From assembly GCF_019037185.1 (NCBI RefSeq), contig NZ_JAHHXM010000001.1, positions 247,771-311,770 on the forward strand: a stretch of 64,000 nucleotides of DNA, given 5' to 3'. The DNA is from Oceanobacillus caeni. Lineage in GTDB: Bacteria; Bacillota; Bacilli; Bacillales; Amphibacillaceae. The notes below the pieces were generated by a model. The model was not told the origin of the DNA and searched no databases. It was given only the letters and a program-made list of their open reading frames with translations. Each line of letters opens with the position of its first letter. Position 1 is the first letter of the stretch. Shown one piece after another: positions 17,683 through 26,054 of the stretch. A program made the translations under genes and the position numbers.

Positions 17683-19143
17683 TTAATCTTCTTTCCTTAA
17701 TTTGTGTACTTCATCAGCTACGGCTTGAACCTGTGTCCCTACAATAACTTGTATGCTATGTTTCCCAACGACATTTATTCCAGGTACACCGGTTGCTTTG
17801 ATTTTCTTCTGATCCACTGCGTCCATGTCTTTTACCTCAAGACGTAATCGGGTCGCACAGTTATCAACGGATATTACATTCTCATCTCCGCCAAGCCCCT
17901 CATAAATTGCTTCTGCCATCATTGCATACTTATCTTTTCCAGTAGTATTCGGTGCAGTTTCTCCAACTAGCACTTCCTCATCATCATCATCTTCACGACC
18001 AGGCGTTTTGAAATCAAATTTGATAATTAAAAAGCGGAATAGGAAGTAGTAAATAACCGCAAACACAAGACCTAAAAGAATGAGCATATATGGATTATTC
18101 GCTAGTGGAAGTCGTGAACTTAATAAAAAGTCGATAAGACCAGCACTAAAGCTAAATCCTGCTGTCCAATGGAATGTTGCTGCGATGAACAACGATATAC
18201 CTGTTAGCACTGCGTGTACCACGTAAAGCACTGGTGCTAAGAACATGAATGAAAATTCAAGCGGCTCCGTAACACCGGTAAGGAAAGATGCAAACGCTAC
18301 TGCCATTAGTAAGGACGCAGCTTGTTTTTTCCTTTTCGATTTCGCTGTATGATACATGGCAAGTGCTGCCGCCGGAAGCCCAAACATCATGATTGGGAAG
18401 TAACCTGCTTGATATCTACCAGTAATACCTAGCGTTCCTTCTCCATTCCAGAAGTTACCGATATCATTAATACCCGCGACATCAAACCAGAACACGTTAT
18501 TTAATGCGTGGTGTAAACCAGTCGGGATTAAAATACGGTTAAAGAATCCGTACAGTCCTGCACCAACTGCCCCTAGACTACTAATTGCTTCCCCAAATGA
18601 AACCAATGCGGAATATACAGCTGGCCATACAAATAATAAGATCATGGAAACTACAAGCATGGTTGCTGCTGTTAAAATTGGTACCAATCGTTTTCCACTA
18701 AAGAATGCAAGTGCTTCAGGTAATTTCACATGACTAAAGCGGTTATATAGTGCAGCCGCAATAAGTCCAGAAATAATACCAATAAAAACATTATCAATAT
18801 TTTCAAATGCCATATTGACACTTTCAACTTTAATTTGTAACAAGTTGGCTACATTATCTGTTGCTAAAACAGTTGTAACAACCAAATAACCAACCAGGCC
18901 ACTAAGTGCTGCTGGACCATCTTTTGCCTTTGTCATCCCTATTGCGACACCGACGGCAAATAAAATCGGAATAAAGCCTAAAATTGCACTACCCGCACTA
19001 ATTAAGAATGCCGCAATGATACTTCCAGAACCCATGCCTTCTGGGTCAATTGCATAACCAATCCCCATTAATACCGCAGCTGCAGGTAATACGGCAACAG
19101 GAAGCATTAATGACTTACCTAGATTTTGCAAGTATTTCATCAT
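17683..19143 (-). CDS. nagE: PTS N-acetylglucosamine-type transporter, EIICB, 486 aa
   Basis: A glucose-superfamily phosphotransferase permease: a membrane EIIC domain (about residues 1-370, MMKYLQNLGKSLMLPVAVLP start, GLHHALNNVFWFDVAG as in GlcNAc carriers) and a C-terminal EIIB domain with phosphorylated Cys in VISVDNCATRLRL. There is no EIIA domain, but a separate EIIA is encoded at 20451-20936. It imports and phosphorylates GlcNAc for NagA. The ATG at 19143 follows AGGAGG by 8 bases. A near-consensus dre operator lies upstream at 19547. The symbol could equally be nagP in Bacillus usage. Confidence 0.9.
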   Translation of the reverse strand: MMKYLQNLGKSLMLPVAVLPAAAVLMGIGYAIDPEGMGSGSIIAAFLISAGSAILGFIPILFAVGVAIGMTKAKDGPAALSGLVGYLVVTTVLATDNVANLLQIKVESVNMAFENIDNVFIGIISGLIAAALYNRFSHVKLPEALAFFSGKRLVPILTAATMLVVSMILLFVWPAVYSALVSFGEAISSLGAVGAGLYGFFNRILIPTGLHHALNNVFWFDVAGINDIGNFWNGEGTLGITGRYQAGYFPIMMFGLPAAALAMYHTAKSKRKKQAASLLMAVAFASFLTGVTEPLEFSFMFLAPVLYVVHAVLTGISLFIAATFHWTAGFSFSAGLIDFLLSSRLPLANNPYMLILLGLVFAVIYYFLFRFLIIKFDFKTPGREDDDDEEVLVGETAPNTTGKDKYAMMAEAIYEGLGGDENVISVDNCATRLRLEVKDMDAVDQKKIKATGVPGINVVGKHSIQVIVGTQVQAVADEVHKLRKED

Positions 19144-19203
19144 AGTAAAAACCTCCTATTTTCACTTGAGAGACATTTAATAAATCGGTTTCAATTCCCT
19201 TTT

Positions 19204-19230
19204 TAGAAAACTTGGCATTCGCCAAACTTT
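19204..19230 (+). repeat. Repeat R1, 5' fragment (copy D)
   Basis: TAGAAAACTTGGCATTCGCC AAA: matches the 5' block of R1 copy B and then breaks off, immediately before the GC-rich R3 element. Confidence 0.5.
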
Positions 19231-19237
19231 AAAACAA

Positions 19238-19375
19238 AGGCGCAAGCGCCCGTTTAGTGACGTATAGACTGGACTGAGCCATAGGAGATAAAGGAAACAC
19301 GGAGAGCGTAAGCGAGCCGATGTTGACTTATCGTACGGAGGTGAAGGAAGTCTACTAGTCACTGGGCGCTGGAGC
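19238..19375. repeat. GC-rich structured repeat R3
   Basis: About 140 bases clearly richer in G+C than the surroundings. The two ends pair: GCGCCC (19246-19251) with GGGCGC (19364-19369), AGTGAC (19256-19261) with GTCACT (19358-19363) and TAGACT (19265-19270) with AGTCTA (19349-19354). I recall near-identical intergenic sequences in other Bacillaceae genomes, so it is probably a widespread repeat or structured RNA element. It lies just upstream of the PTS gene. A 61-codon open frame across it is not a real gene. Confidence 0.7.
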
Positions 19376-19546
19376 CGGACGTGGCTATTTCTGTATCTAA
19401 GTTATCCACAGCCACAAATTTTATAATTTCCTAGACAAGGACAAATATCTTCATTCCACTTATGCAAGAAAGAAACTCCTCCTAATTCTGTCGACAAGAA
19501 CTAAAGCCCTTCTTTTTTTCATCAAAATTATAGCACGCCTTATATA

Positions 19547-19564
19547 TAGTTGTCTATACCACTT
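19547..19564. promoter_or_regulatory. dre-like NagR operator upstream of the PTS gene
   Basis: The minus strand reads AAGTGGTATAGACAACTA, an almost exact match to the NagR site. It lies at the 3' side of the SIS gene, about 400 bases upstream of the EIICB start, with repeat R3 between. Confidence 0.72.
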
Positions 19565-19578
19565 TACGTGCTATTTGT

Positions 19579-20307
19579 TTAAAATCTAATTCGGTGGCTA
19601 TATTTTTCCATTAATACGTAATTATGCTTATCAGCCCCGTCCACATTCCCACTTAAAAATACTGGCGGAGTTATTCCCTTTTCTACCATAAGGGATATCG
19701 CTTCTGCCATCATCGCATTAAGAATAGACGCACCAACAGTGGTTGATCCTGGAGCAAAACCAACGGATACATTTTCATTCGTTAACAAGGCATCCCCCAC
19801 TGGAATATGGTTATCAATTCCTACATCAACAACTTCATGTAAAAACTTCCCACTAACATGTCTTGATGTTTGCCCTTCTGCATAGACATGGGATGATAGG
19901 CCAATTACGAACGCTCCTTTTTCCTTGGATAAAAGAGCAGTTTCAATAGGAACAGGGTTTCTTCCAGAAGTGGATATCACAATCATCACGTCATTTTCAC
20001 GAATATCTTGTTCTTCCATAAATGTCTTAGCATAGCCGCTCTTCCGCTCCAATTCCGATGAACAGATCGCGCCTTCATGTAGCATTAATGGCTCATGAAA
20101 AATTGGATGAATGGGGACAAGCCCTCCAGCCCGATAATAGACCTCTTCTGTTAATATATGTGAATGACCGGATCCAAATAAATGGACCACACCATCATGT
20201 TGGAAAGCTTCACAGATCTTCTCAGCTGCTTGTTCCAACTTCTTTGCTTCTTCAATTTCTACTTTATCTAAAATTTCTTTAACCTGGTTAAAATATGGAT
20301 GGATCAT
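19579..20307 (-). CDS. SIS-domain phosphosugar-binding protein (UPF0309 family), 242 aa
   Basis: A sugar-isomerase (SIS) fold protein with phosphosugar-binding motifs GSGHSHIL (45-52) and STSGRNP (112-118) and the family tail NYVLMEKYSHRIRF. It matches the UPF0309 family (COG4821) in length. Members are found near amino-sugar PTS genes, but their reaction is not established. The position between EIIA and EIICB supports a role with GlcNAc- or muramic-type phosphates, perhaps as an isomerase, etherase or sensor. It is not MurQ, lacking the MurQ length. The ATG at 20307 follows GAGGAG. Confidence 0.8.
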   Translation of the reverse strand: MIHPYFNQVKEILDKVEIEEAKKLEQAAEKICEAFQHDGVVHLFGSGHSHILTEEVYYRAGGLVPIHPIFHEPLMLHEGAICSSELERKSGYAKTFMEEQDIRENDVMIVISTSGRNPVPIETALLSKEKGAFVIGLSSHVYAEGQTSRHVSGKFLHEVVDVGIDNHIPVGDALLTNENVSVGFAPGSTTVGASILNAMMAEAISLMVEKGITPPVFLSGNVDGADKHNYVLMEKYSHRIRF

Positions 20308-20345
20308 GACTCCATCACTCCTCTAATTAGTATGTGTCGAATAAA

Positions 20346-20440
20346 GTTATCGGACCTTCACGGGCAGTTGACCACCTACCTTCTTTGTTTCCCCAGAAGC
20401 CTGAGCTATGAGTCTTACTACCCGTTTAGGTGGGATAAAT
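20346..20440 (-). repeat. Dispersed repeat R2, copy 2 (reverse orientation)
   Basis: The plus strand reads TTATCGGACCTTCACGGGCA, then CCACCTACCTTCTTTGTTTC and later CTACCCGTTTAGGTGGGATA. The outer arms (ACGGGCAGT / ACTACCCGT) and inner arms form a long imperfect hairpin. It occupies most of the gap between EIIA and the SIS gene. Confidence 0.7.
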
Positions 20441-20450
20441 GTGTTTTATT

Positions 20451-20936
20451 TTAGTTGATAGTTACCAGCACAGTCTCTCCTGCCTTTGCTTCCTTCTCTT
20501 CAGATAACGTGATTTTTTTATCAATATCATTACTGTTTGTAATAACTACTGGTGTAATCACACTACTTGCATTTTCACTAATATAACTCAAATCTACATT
20601 TAATAATGGTTGTCCTACCCTTACCTTGTCCCCTTCACTCACATTCAGTGTAAAACCTTTACCACCTAATGCTACTGTTTCTAGTCCCACATGAATCAAT
20701 ACTTCTGTTCCATTATCCGTTTTTAAGCCAATCGCATGTCTGGAATCTGGAATTTGTACTACCTTCCCATTTACTGGTGATACAATTTCTCCTTTACTAG
20801 GATTTATGGCAATTCCCTCACCCATCATTTTTTGACTAAATACCGGATCTGGGACTTCCTCCAATTTGACTACTTCGCCGTTGACTGGAGCATATATTTT
20901 TTCAACCTTTGATTGTTTGAATAGTTTTTTAAACAA
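20451..20936 (-). CDS. PTS glucose-family EIIA protein, 161 aa
   Basis: A soluble EIIA of the Crr/glucose family that passes phosphate from HPr to the EIIB domain of the GlcNAc carrier. Active-site histidines are His67 (DSRHAIG) and the phosphorylated His82 (LIHVGLETV). I use TTG at 20936, giving MFKKLFKQ, the usual EIIA beginning, with AAGGAAG 6 bases upstream; an upstream ATG at 20960 has no site. It supplies the domain missing from the EIICB at 17683. A dre-like site lies about 85 bases upstream. Confidence 0.9.
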   Translation of the reverse strand: MFKKLFKQSKVEKIYAPVNGEVVKLEEVPDPVFSQKMMGEGIAINPSKGEIVSPVNGKVVQIPDSRHAIGLKTDNGTEVLIHVGLETVALGGKGFTLNVSEGDKVRVGQPLLNVDLSYISENASSVITPVVITNSNDIDKKITLSEEKEAKAGETVLVTIN

Positions 20937-21018
20937 AATTATCTTCCTTTCTTTACTCATCGTTTATCTAGATATGAAGACAATGTAATTGCTTACTTTT
21001 ATAATAACAGCCTATTGT

Positions 21019-21036
21019 ATATATGTCTATACCAGT
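21019..21036. promoter_or_regulatory. dre-like NagR operator upstream of EIIA
   Basis: The minus strand reads ACTGGTATAGACATATAT, a close match to the NagR/DasR operator consensus. It lies between the nagB terminator and the EIIA gene, fitting NagR control of EIIA and perhaps the SIS gene. Confidence 0.7.
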
Positions 21037-21095
21037 TTATTGAACATAATATTAACTTTTTGCACCAACACAGAATAATTATCCAGTCCAACACT

Positions 21096-21128
21096 AAAAG
21101 AGCACCCATTTACATAGGCTGCTCTTTT
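21096..21128 (-). terminator. Probable terminator of nagB
   Basis: Stem AAAAGAGCA / TGCTCTTTT with a 15-base loop, just downstream of the nagB stop. The T-run is short. Confidence 0.55.
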
Positions 21129-21138
21129 CAAAATTACT

Positions 21139-21873
21139 TTATTTATTCTTCGTCTTAGATAATGCTGCTTCGTCTGCAATAACCGTGACATGATCGTGTT
21201 TTTGTAAGATAGATGCTGGCATTTGCTCATCTACATCGCCTTCGATTAATTGTGCAACTGCGTCGGCTTTGTTTTCACCGGAAATAAGTAATAATATCTC
21301 TTTACTTTGCATAATCGTTTTAGGCCCCATTGAAATAGCATGGGTTGGCACTTCATCCTTAGAAGCAAAAAATCTTGCATTCGCCTCACGAGTAGAATCC
21401 GTTAATTCCACAACATGCGTTGGTTTTGTAAATGGTGTTCCGGGTTCATTAAATCCAATATGACCATTCACTCCAATTCCCAATACTTGAACATCGATTC
21501 CACCTGCGTTACGGATCATTTGCTCATAATTTTCACATTCTTGATCCATGTCTTTTTCTAATCCACTTGGTATATGAACATTTTCTTTTGCAATATCAAC
21601 ATGATCAAATAATTTTTCATTCATAAAGTAAACGTAGCTATTTGGATCTTCCTTACCTATTCCAACATATTCGTCTAAATTGAATGTCGTCGTATTTTTA
21701 AAGGAAACTTTGCCTTCTTTATTCTTTTTAATTAAACATTTGTATAAGCCTTCCGGAGTAGAACCAGTTGCAAGTCCTAATACGGGATTTTCCAGTTTTT
21801 GCATTCTTTCTACGATTAATTCACATGCTTTTTCACTCATTGCTTGATAATCTTTCACTTGAATTATTTTCAT
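21139..21873 (-). CDS. nagB: Glucosamine-6-phosphate deaminase, 244 aa
   Basis: Converts glucosamine-6-phosphate to fructose-6-phosphate and ammonia, the last step of GlcNAc breakdown. Motifs GLATGSTP (33-40), FNLDEYVG and GIGVNGHIGFNEPG are all present. The ATG at 21873 has AAGGAGA 6 bases upstream; the longer reading to 21906 is not supported. Unlike many Bacilli, it is not directly linked to nagA but placed at the far end of the nag cluster. No dre-like site was seen in its own upstream region. Confidence 0.95.
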   Translation of the reverse strand: MKIIQVKDYQAMSEKACELIVERMQKLENPVLGLATGSTPEGLYKCLIKKNKEGKVSFKNTTTFNLDEYVGIGKEDPNSYVYFMNEKLFDHVDIAKENVHIPSGLEKDMDQECENYEQMIRNAGGIDVQVLGIGVNGHIGFNEPGTPFTKPTHVVELTDSTREANARFFASKDEVPTHAISMGPKTIMQSKEILLLISGENKADAVAQLIEGDVDEQMPASILQKHDHVTVIADEAALSKTKNK

Positions 21874-22000
21874 CTTTATTCTCCTTTTTATGAAACGACT
21901 TTGCAAGAAATAGTATACTTAATAGGAAGCTGACCATCAAGAAGGAAAATGTCCGTATCTTACCAAATTTTCATTCTATCTTTACTTCAAATTCACTAAT

Positions 22001-22435
22001 TTATTTTTTATATCTGTAAAACGTTCCAGAGGTTTTACACAATAAATCTCCTTCTTCATTATGTACTTCACATTCCATGAAACATACTTTATACCCTTCT
22101 TTCGTATATCTTGCTGTGGCGGTAATATTCCCAGTAGATGCTGCTTTAAAATAAGAAGTCTTCAATTCTAGTGATACATACGGGGCGTCCTTTAGGCGAA
22201 AATTCAAATGCCCCATTGCTGTATCTGTCAAAAACGTGTAAACTCCCCCATGAACTATTCCGCTTGGGTTGAGCATCACTTCTGATATGGGGCACGTAAT
22301 CGTACACGTTCTATTTTCATCATCATATTGAAAATCAAATTGAAAAAGTTTAAATAAAAAAATACTCTCTGGATTAAAATTTCTTTCATCGAAGGCCTTT
22401 TCAACTAACCCCATAAACTCCTTTTTTTCCATCAT
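22001..22435 (-). CDS. PaaI-type hotdog thioesterase, 144 aa
   Basis: A single hotdog domain with the family motif GIVHGGVYTFLTDTAMG (59-75), which places the HGG and catalytic acidic residue on the central helix. Members hydrolyse acyl-CoA thioesters, often phenylacetyl or medium-chain. The ATG at 22435 (or the next ATG) follows TAGGGGAT. It stands alone, so the substrate is not predictable. Confidence 0.8.
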   Translation of the reverse strand: MMEKKEFMGLVEKAFDERNFNPESIFLFKLFQFDFQYDDENRTCTITCPISEVMLNPSGIVHGGVYTFLTDTAMGHLNFRLKDAPYVSLELKTSYFKAASTGNITATARYTKEGYKVCFMECEVHNEEGDLLCKTSGTFYRYKK

Positions 22436-22610
22436 AAATCCCCTACCCCCTTGTCATCTTTCTCTTTTATCATATCATAATGAAAAGTCTTTTAGAGAGT
22501 GGGAAACCTAGATATTTGCCTTCTTTTTAGATTCCTATTCTAGTACTTTACATACAGGAAATTTGTCCGATATAAATAATATAATGCTCAACATTGTACT
22601 TCGTTATTTT

Positions 22611-22768
22611 TTATCCCACCTTTACGGGCAGTAAAACTTCCACCTAAAGCTTCTGAGGATACAAAGAAGGTAGGTGGGGGATCAACTACTCGTAAAGGTC
22701 TTATATAAGTGTGACTAACCATCCGTGTGGGGTGAAGGAAAACCCCCACGGATGGAAGTCTCCTTTAT
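22611..22768 (+). repeat. Dispersed repeat R2, copy 3 (both halves)
   Basis: The most complete copy. First half: TTATCCCACCTTTACGGGCA ... ACAAAGAAGGTAGGTGGGGG ... ACTCGTAAAGGTC. Second half: a strong hairpin, CCATCCGTG(T)GGGG / CCCCCACGGATGG (22719-22755), then AAGTCTCCTTTAT. It lies in the leader region of the chemoreceptor gene. Confidence 0.75.
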
Positions 22769-22809
22769 GAAAACTTGGTTTTTTCAAGCTTTTGGGCGAA
22801 TGCCTTAGA
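22769..22809 (+). repeat. Repeat R1, 5' fragment (copy C)
   Basis: GAAAACTTGG...CAAGCTTTTGGGCGAATG followed by CCTTAG, matching the first block of R1 copy B. It starts exactly where R2 copy 3 ends, so the two families are adjoining here. Confidence 0.55.
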
Positions 22810-22916
22810 CACAAATATAAGATAAGAAAGGAGCCTTATCATTAATTACAGATAGTGCAGCATCAATAAAAAAGTACTTGAAAATTGAAATTACATATTA
22901 GCGAGGTGTATTCATC

Positions 22917-24611
22917 ATGAAAAAGCTATTTAACTTTAAAAGTGTCCGAACAAAGATTATTTTCGGGTTCTCTATTGTTATCGTTCTTACACTACTATTA
23001 AGTGTTCTAACTATTAACTCTATGAATCAGTCCAATAAACAAGTAGAAAATTTAATCAATAACGAATTAGAACTATTAATTTTAGATGAACAATTAGCTA
23101 GTAATATGGCCAGCCGAACAGGATTGATTCGGGCATATTTATTATTTGACGAAAAAAGTTTTATGGACGAATTCCAAGCTGGGACCGTTCAAAGTCAGGA
23201 TCTAGTAAAACAAGCTCGTGAAATTAGTGACTCCACAAAATTAGATGAATTAATTAATCAAAAAGTAGAATGGGAACAGTTAACGGATAAAGTTTTTTCA
23301 GAGTATAGTAAAGGGAATAAAGAAGAAGCTTTAGAAATTATGAAAACAACAGTGGGTCCACTTGGTAGAACATTAATTACCGAATTCGATGACCTAGCAA
23401 AAAATAGGGAAGCAAAAATTGAAAAGTTAGGTGACAATATTCAGGAAAATGGTAAACAAATTATCATAACTAGCATCATAACTTTTATTGTGGTACTTAT
23501 TTTAGGGGTTATTACGGCATTTATTACGTCTAGATCAATTGTGAATCCTATTAAAACAGTAATGGAACAAATGCAAAAAATCACAAGTGGTAACTTAAAT
23601 AATGATGAACTACATACCGATTCCAAAGATGAACTTGGACAACTTATTCACGCAACAAATGGAATGAATAATAGTATGCGCAACATTATGTTAACCATTA
23701 GTGAAGTTACCGCCACTGTCTCTGCCCATAGTGAAGAATTAACACAATCAGCTAATGAGGTACGTTCTGGAACGGAGCAAATTTCTACAACAATGGAAGA
23801 ATTAGCTACCGGATCTGAATCACAGGCAAATATGACAACGGATCTATCGACCATGATGAAAGATTACACAGAAAAAATCGAACAAACAACAGAAAATACG
23901 GAACGAGCAACGAATGAATCCAATCAAGTACTTGTATTAGCAGATGAAGGAACTGAGTTAATGAATGCTTCTATGAAACAAATGGAAAACATTGATTCAA
24001 TTGTTCAAGATTCAGTTGAGAAAGTTCAAGATCTTGATGAACAATCACGTGAAATATCCAAATTGGTTGTCGTTATTCAGGATATAGCAGACCAAACAAA
24101 CTTACTAGCGTTAAATGCAGCAATCGAAGCGGCTCGTGCTGGTGAACAAGGTAGAGGTTTTGCAGTTGTGGCAGATGAAGTAAGAAAACTTGCAGAACAG
24201 GTCGGAAATTCCGTAACCGATATTTCAACTATTGTTGGTTCCATTCAGAACGAAATTAATCAAGTTACAAATTCCTTAAACGATGGATACAAAGAAGTGG
24301 AACTAGGTACAAATCAAATCCGCTTAACAAATGAGAAATTCAGCACGATCCAGCACTCTATTTCAGAAGCAGTTAATAGCATTAATTTTATTAATACGAA
24401 CATGGCAGACATCGCGGCAAGTAGTCAAGAAATGAACAGTTCCATTTATGAAATCGCAGCTATTTCAGAACAATCCGCAGCTGGTATTGAGCAAACCTCT
24501 GCTTCTTCCCAACAAACAAGTAGTGCTATGGAAGAAGTTGCGGGGAGTGCAAATGAATTATCAAAACTTGCTGAGGAATTAAACGGATTGGTAAGTAATT
24601 TTAAATTGTAA
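22917..24611 (+). CDS. Methyl-accepting chemotaxis protein, 564 aa
   Basis: A transmembrane chemoreceptor. Membrane helix 1 is at about 13-32, followed by an extracellular four-helix-bundle sensor of about 155 residues, membrane helix 2 at about 188-207, a HAMP domain ([18 protein letters not shown]) and a long cytoplasmic coiled coil with the invariant hairpin tip [20 protein letters not shown]. It signals to CheA/CheW and is adjusted by methylation. The ATG at 22917 is preceded by a GAGGTG site. The ligand is unknown. It has a 5' region filled with R2 and R1 repeat sequence and is followed by a strong terminator. Confidence 0.93.
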   Translation: MKKLFNFKSVRTKIIFGFSIVIVLTLLLSVLTINSMNQSNKQVENLINNELELLILDEQLASNMASRTGLIRAYLLFDEKSFMDEFQAGTVQSQDLVKQAREISDSTKLDELINQKVEWEQLTDKVFSEYSKGNKEEALEIMKTTVGPLGRTLITEFDDLAKNREAKIEKLGDNIQENGKQIIITSIITFIVVLILGVITAFITSRSIVNPIKTVMEQMQKITSGNLNNDELHTDSKDELGQLIHATNGMNNSMRNIMLTISEVTATVSAHSEELTQSANEVRSGTEQISTTMEELATGSESQANMTTDLSTMMKDYTEKIEQTTENTERATNESNQVLVLADEGTELMNASMKQMENIDSIVQDSVEKVQDLDEQSREISKLVVVIQDIADQTNLLALNAAIEAARAGEQGRGFAVVADEVRKLAEQVGNSVTDISTIVGSIQNEINQVTNSLNDGYKEVELGTNQIRLTNEKFSTIQHSISEAVNSINFINTNMADIAASSQEMNSSIYEIAAISEQSAAGIEQTSASSQQTSSAMEEVAGSANELSKLAEELNGLVSNFKL

Positions 24612-24616
24612 GGTGG

Positions 24617-24649
24617 GGGATAGTTCTTTGAGGGGAACTATCCTTTTTA
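24617..24649 (+). terminator. Terminator of the chemoreceptor gene
   Basis: Stem GGATAGTTC / GAACTATCC with a short loop and TTTTT, starting 6 bases after the stop codon. Confidence 0.85.
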
Positions 24650-24762
24650 TCTATTCTAAAAACAAGCGATGTAATAGAAAAATTCCAAGCTATGGTAAAA
24701 ACAACAGAACCGGTTCGAATTTAGATTAGTTTGGAAATAATTCATCATGGATTATTTCTTTT

Positions 24763-25215
24763 TTAATTATCGATAATTTGTTCATAGATATTATTGATTA
24801 TATCTCCCCTGCTAAGTACACCTACAACACGGCCAGCACCATTAACAACAGGAAGCTTTTTGAGACGATGTTTAGATAATAAGCGAATCGTCGTTTCAAA
24901 TTCTTCGGTGGGAGATACATATATAAGATTTCGTTTCGTCATAATTTCCTTCACAGGTGTATTTAATTTTTCCCTTAATACATCTTCCATTTCCCCAACT
25001 TCTATAATATAAACAAGCCCGGCAATTCCCATAGGTGTGGGAGATAAATAACGTAATACATCTCCGTCAGATACCATTCCTAATAATTGATCTCTATCAT
25101 CTACTACAGGCACACCACCAATTCGATTGGTTTTAAGTATATTTAGTAAGTCCTTTACCGTATTGGATGGTTTTATTGTATAAACTTTCGTAATCATAAA
25201 ATCTCTTACATTCAT
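24763..25215 (-). CDS. CBS-domain protein, 150 aa
   Basis: Two CBS domains in tandem and nothing else: the first from VRDFMITKVYTIKPSNTVKD to about 65, the second from VKEIMTKRNLIYVSPTEEFE to the end. Each has the pattern GGVPVVDD or KKLPVVNG that lines an adenosyl-nucleotide site. Such stand-alone pairs sense AMP/ATP or c-di-AMP. The ATG at 25215 follows GAGAGGTG; a longer reading to 25245 lacks a site. The partner protein is unknown. Confidence 0.85.
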   Translation of the reverse strand: MNVRDFMITKVYTIKPSNTVKDLLNILKTNRIGGVPVVDDRDQLLGMVSDGDVLRYLSPTPMGIAGLVYIIEVGEMEDVLREKLNTPVKEIMTKRNLIYVSPTEEFETTIRLLSKHRLKKLPVVNGAGRVVGVLSRGDIINNIYEQIIDN

Positions 25216-25575
25216 TGTCGACACCTCTCTGTTGTATAGCCGCACGCAGCTTTTGTAGGTTTATTTTATCATAACTTTAATTTCCAAGTATTTTTAAATT
25301 TGACTAATACATATCTTTTGTACCGTAAGCCGAGGTTTTTCATTACTTCCGCTGATGCTTTTGAATTTAAATCATTCTCTTCAAACAGTTTCTTAATAAT
25401 GTTCTAATAGTTCTTCTACCAGTTACCTACATTCATACCATTATCGTATTAACATTGAAGTTTTGGTGTTTTATCTATTCTGTATTTTATTGTTTTTCTT
25501 TATTTGATCTACCTATACAAGCTTTCAAATTCTTCATACGCTGTAGTAAATATAATGAAAGGAGGAGGAATAAAC
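25216..25575. other. Intergenic region with a possible gene remnant
   Basis: Between the CBS gene and the DUF1259 gene. The minus-strand frame ending at 25269 reads 48 codons that look protein-like (FEENDLNSKASAEVMKNLGL, then YKRYVLVKFKNTWKLKL and stop), but an in-frame stop precedes it and no start or ribosome site is present. It may be the 3' end of a lost gene. The rest is AT-rich with no recognisable signal. Confidence 0.35.
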
Positions 25576-25953
25576 TTGTCAACTTGTCAAAGACTTGCGG
25601 ATATAATCGGTGGTGAAGTTATTCAATCGACTCCTGTTTGTGTCATCATGCGACTTCGAAATATTCGAGCAACTATTTTAGGCCGCCGCACTCGTTCTCC
25701 ATTGGCACTTCCGTTTATGTTATCCTTTGAAAATAATGGTCTTAACCTAGGTGAAAGTGTACTTCTTCAAAGAGAAGTTAATCCAATGCTTGATGCATTA
25801 CGAAAAAGAGGAATTATCGTAACAGCCTTCCATAACCACTGGCTGTTTGATGAACCTCGTTTAATGTATATGCATTGGGAGAATGTTGGAATGGATCCGT
25901 TTGAGTTTGCTAGAAGAAGTTTTGGGGCAGCAAAAGAAGCAGGTCTTTTCTAA
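25576..25953 (+). CDS. DUF1259 (LppY/LpqO-like) protein, 125 aa
   Basis: Matches the DUF1259 pattern: CQRLADIIGGEV at the start, an N-terminal segment, then a half with FHNHWLFDEPRLMYMHWE, which carries the conserved histidines, and an amphipathic C-terminus. The start is a TTG at 25576 with AAAGGAGGAGG about 8 bases upstream. No signal peptide is seen, unlike some LppY proteins. The function is unknown; the clustered His/Glu residues could bind a metal. A terminator follows. Confidence 0.75.
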   Translation: MSTCQRLADIIGGEVIQSTPVCVIMRLRNIRATILGRRTRSPLALPFMLSFENNGLNLGESVLLQREVNPMLDALRKRGIIVTAFHNHWLFDEPRLMYMHWENVGMDPFEFARRSFGAAKEAGLF

Positions 25954-25973
25954 GGCGAGCCATATGTTTTTTT

Positions 25974-25998
25974 GACCCTTTATTAGGGTCTTTTTTCA
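25974..25998 (+). terminator. Terminator of the DUF1259 gene
   Basis: GACCC / GGGTC stem with 7-base loop and six T. Confidence 0.75.
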
Positions 25999-26054
25999 TA
26001 TTCTTTTTATATGGGGCGATGCTTCATATACATCAACCCCATCAACTTTTTCAT

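Noticed and set aside
19177..19362. 61-codon open frame on the minus strand
   Set aside because: It lies entirely across repeats R1 and R3, whose sequence explains the open frame.
22769..22916. c-di-GMP riboswitch before the chemoreceptor gene
   Set aside because: The conserved GEMM core could not be found; the leader is instead explained by repeats R2 and R1.
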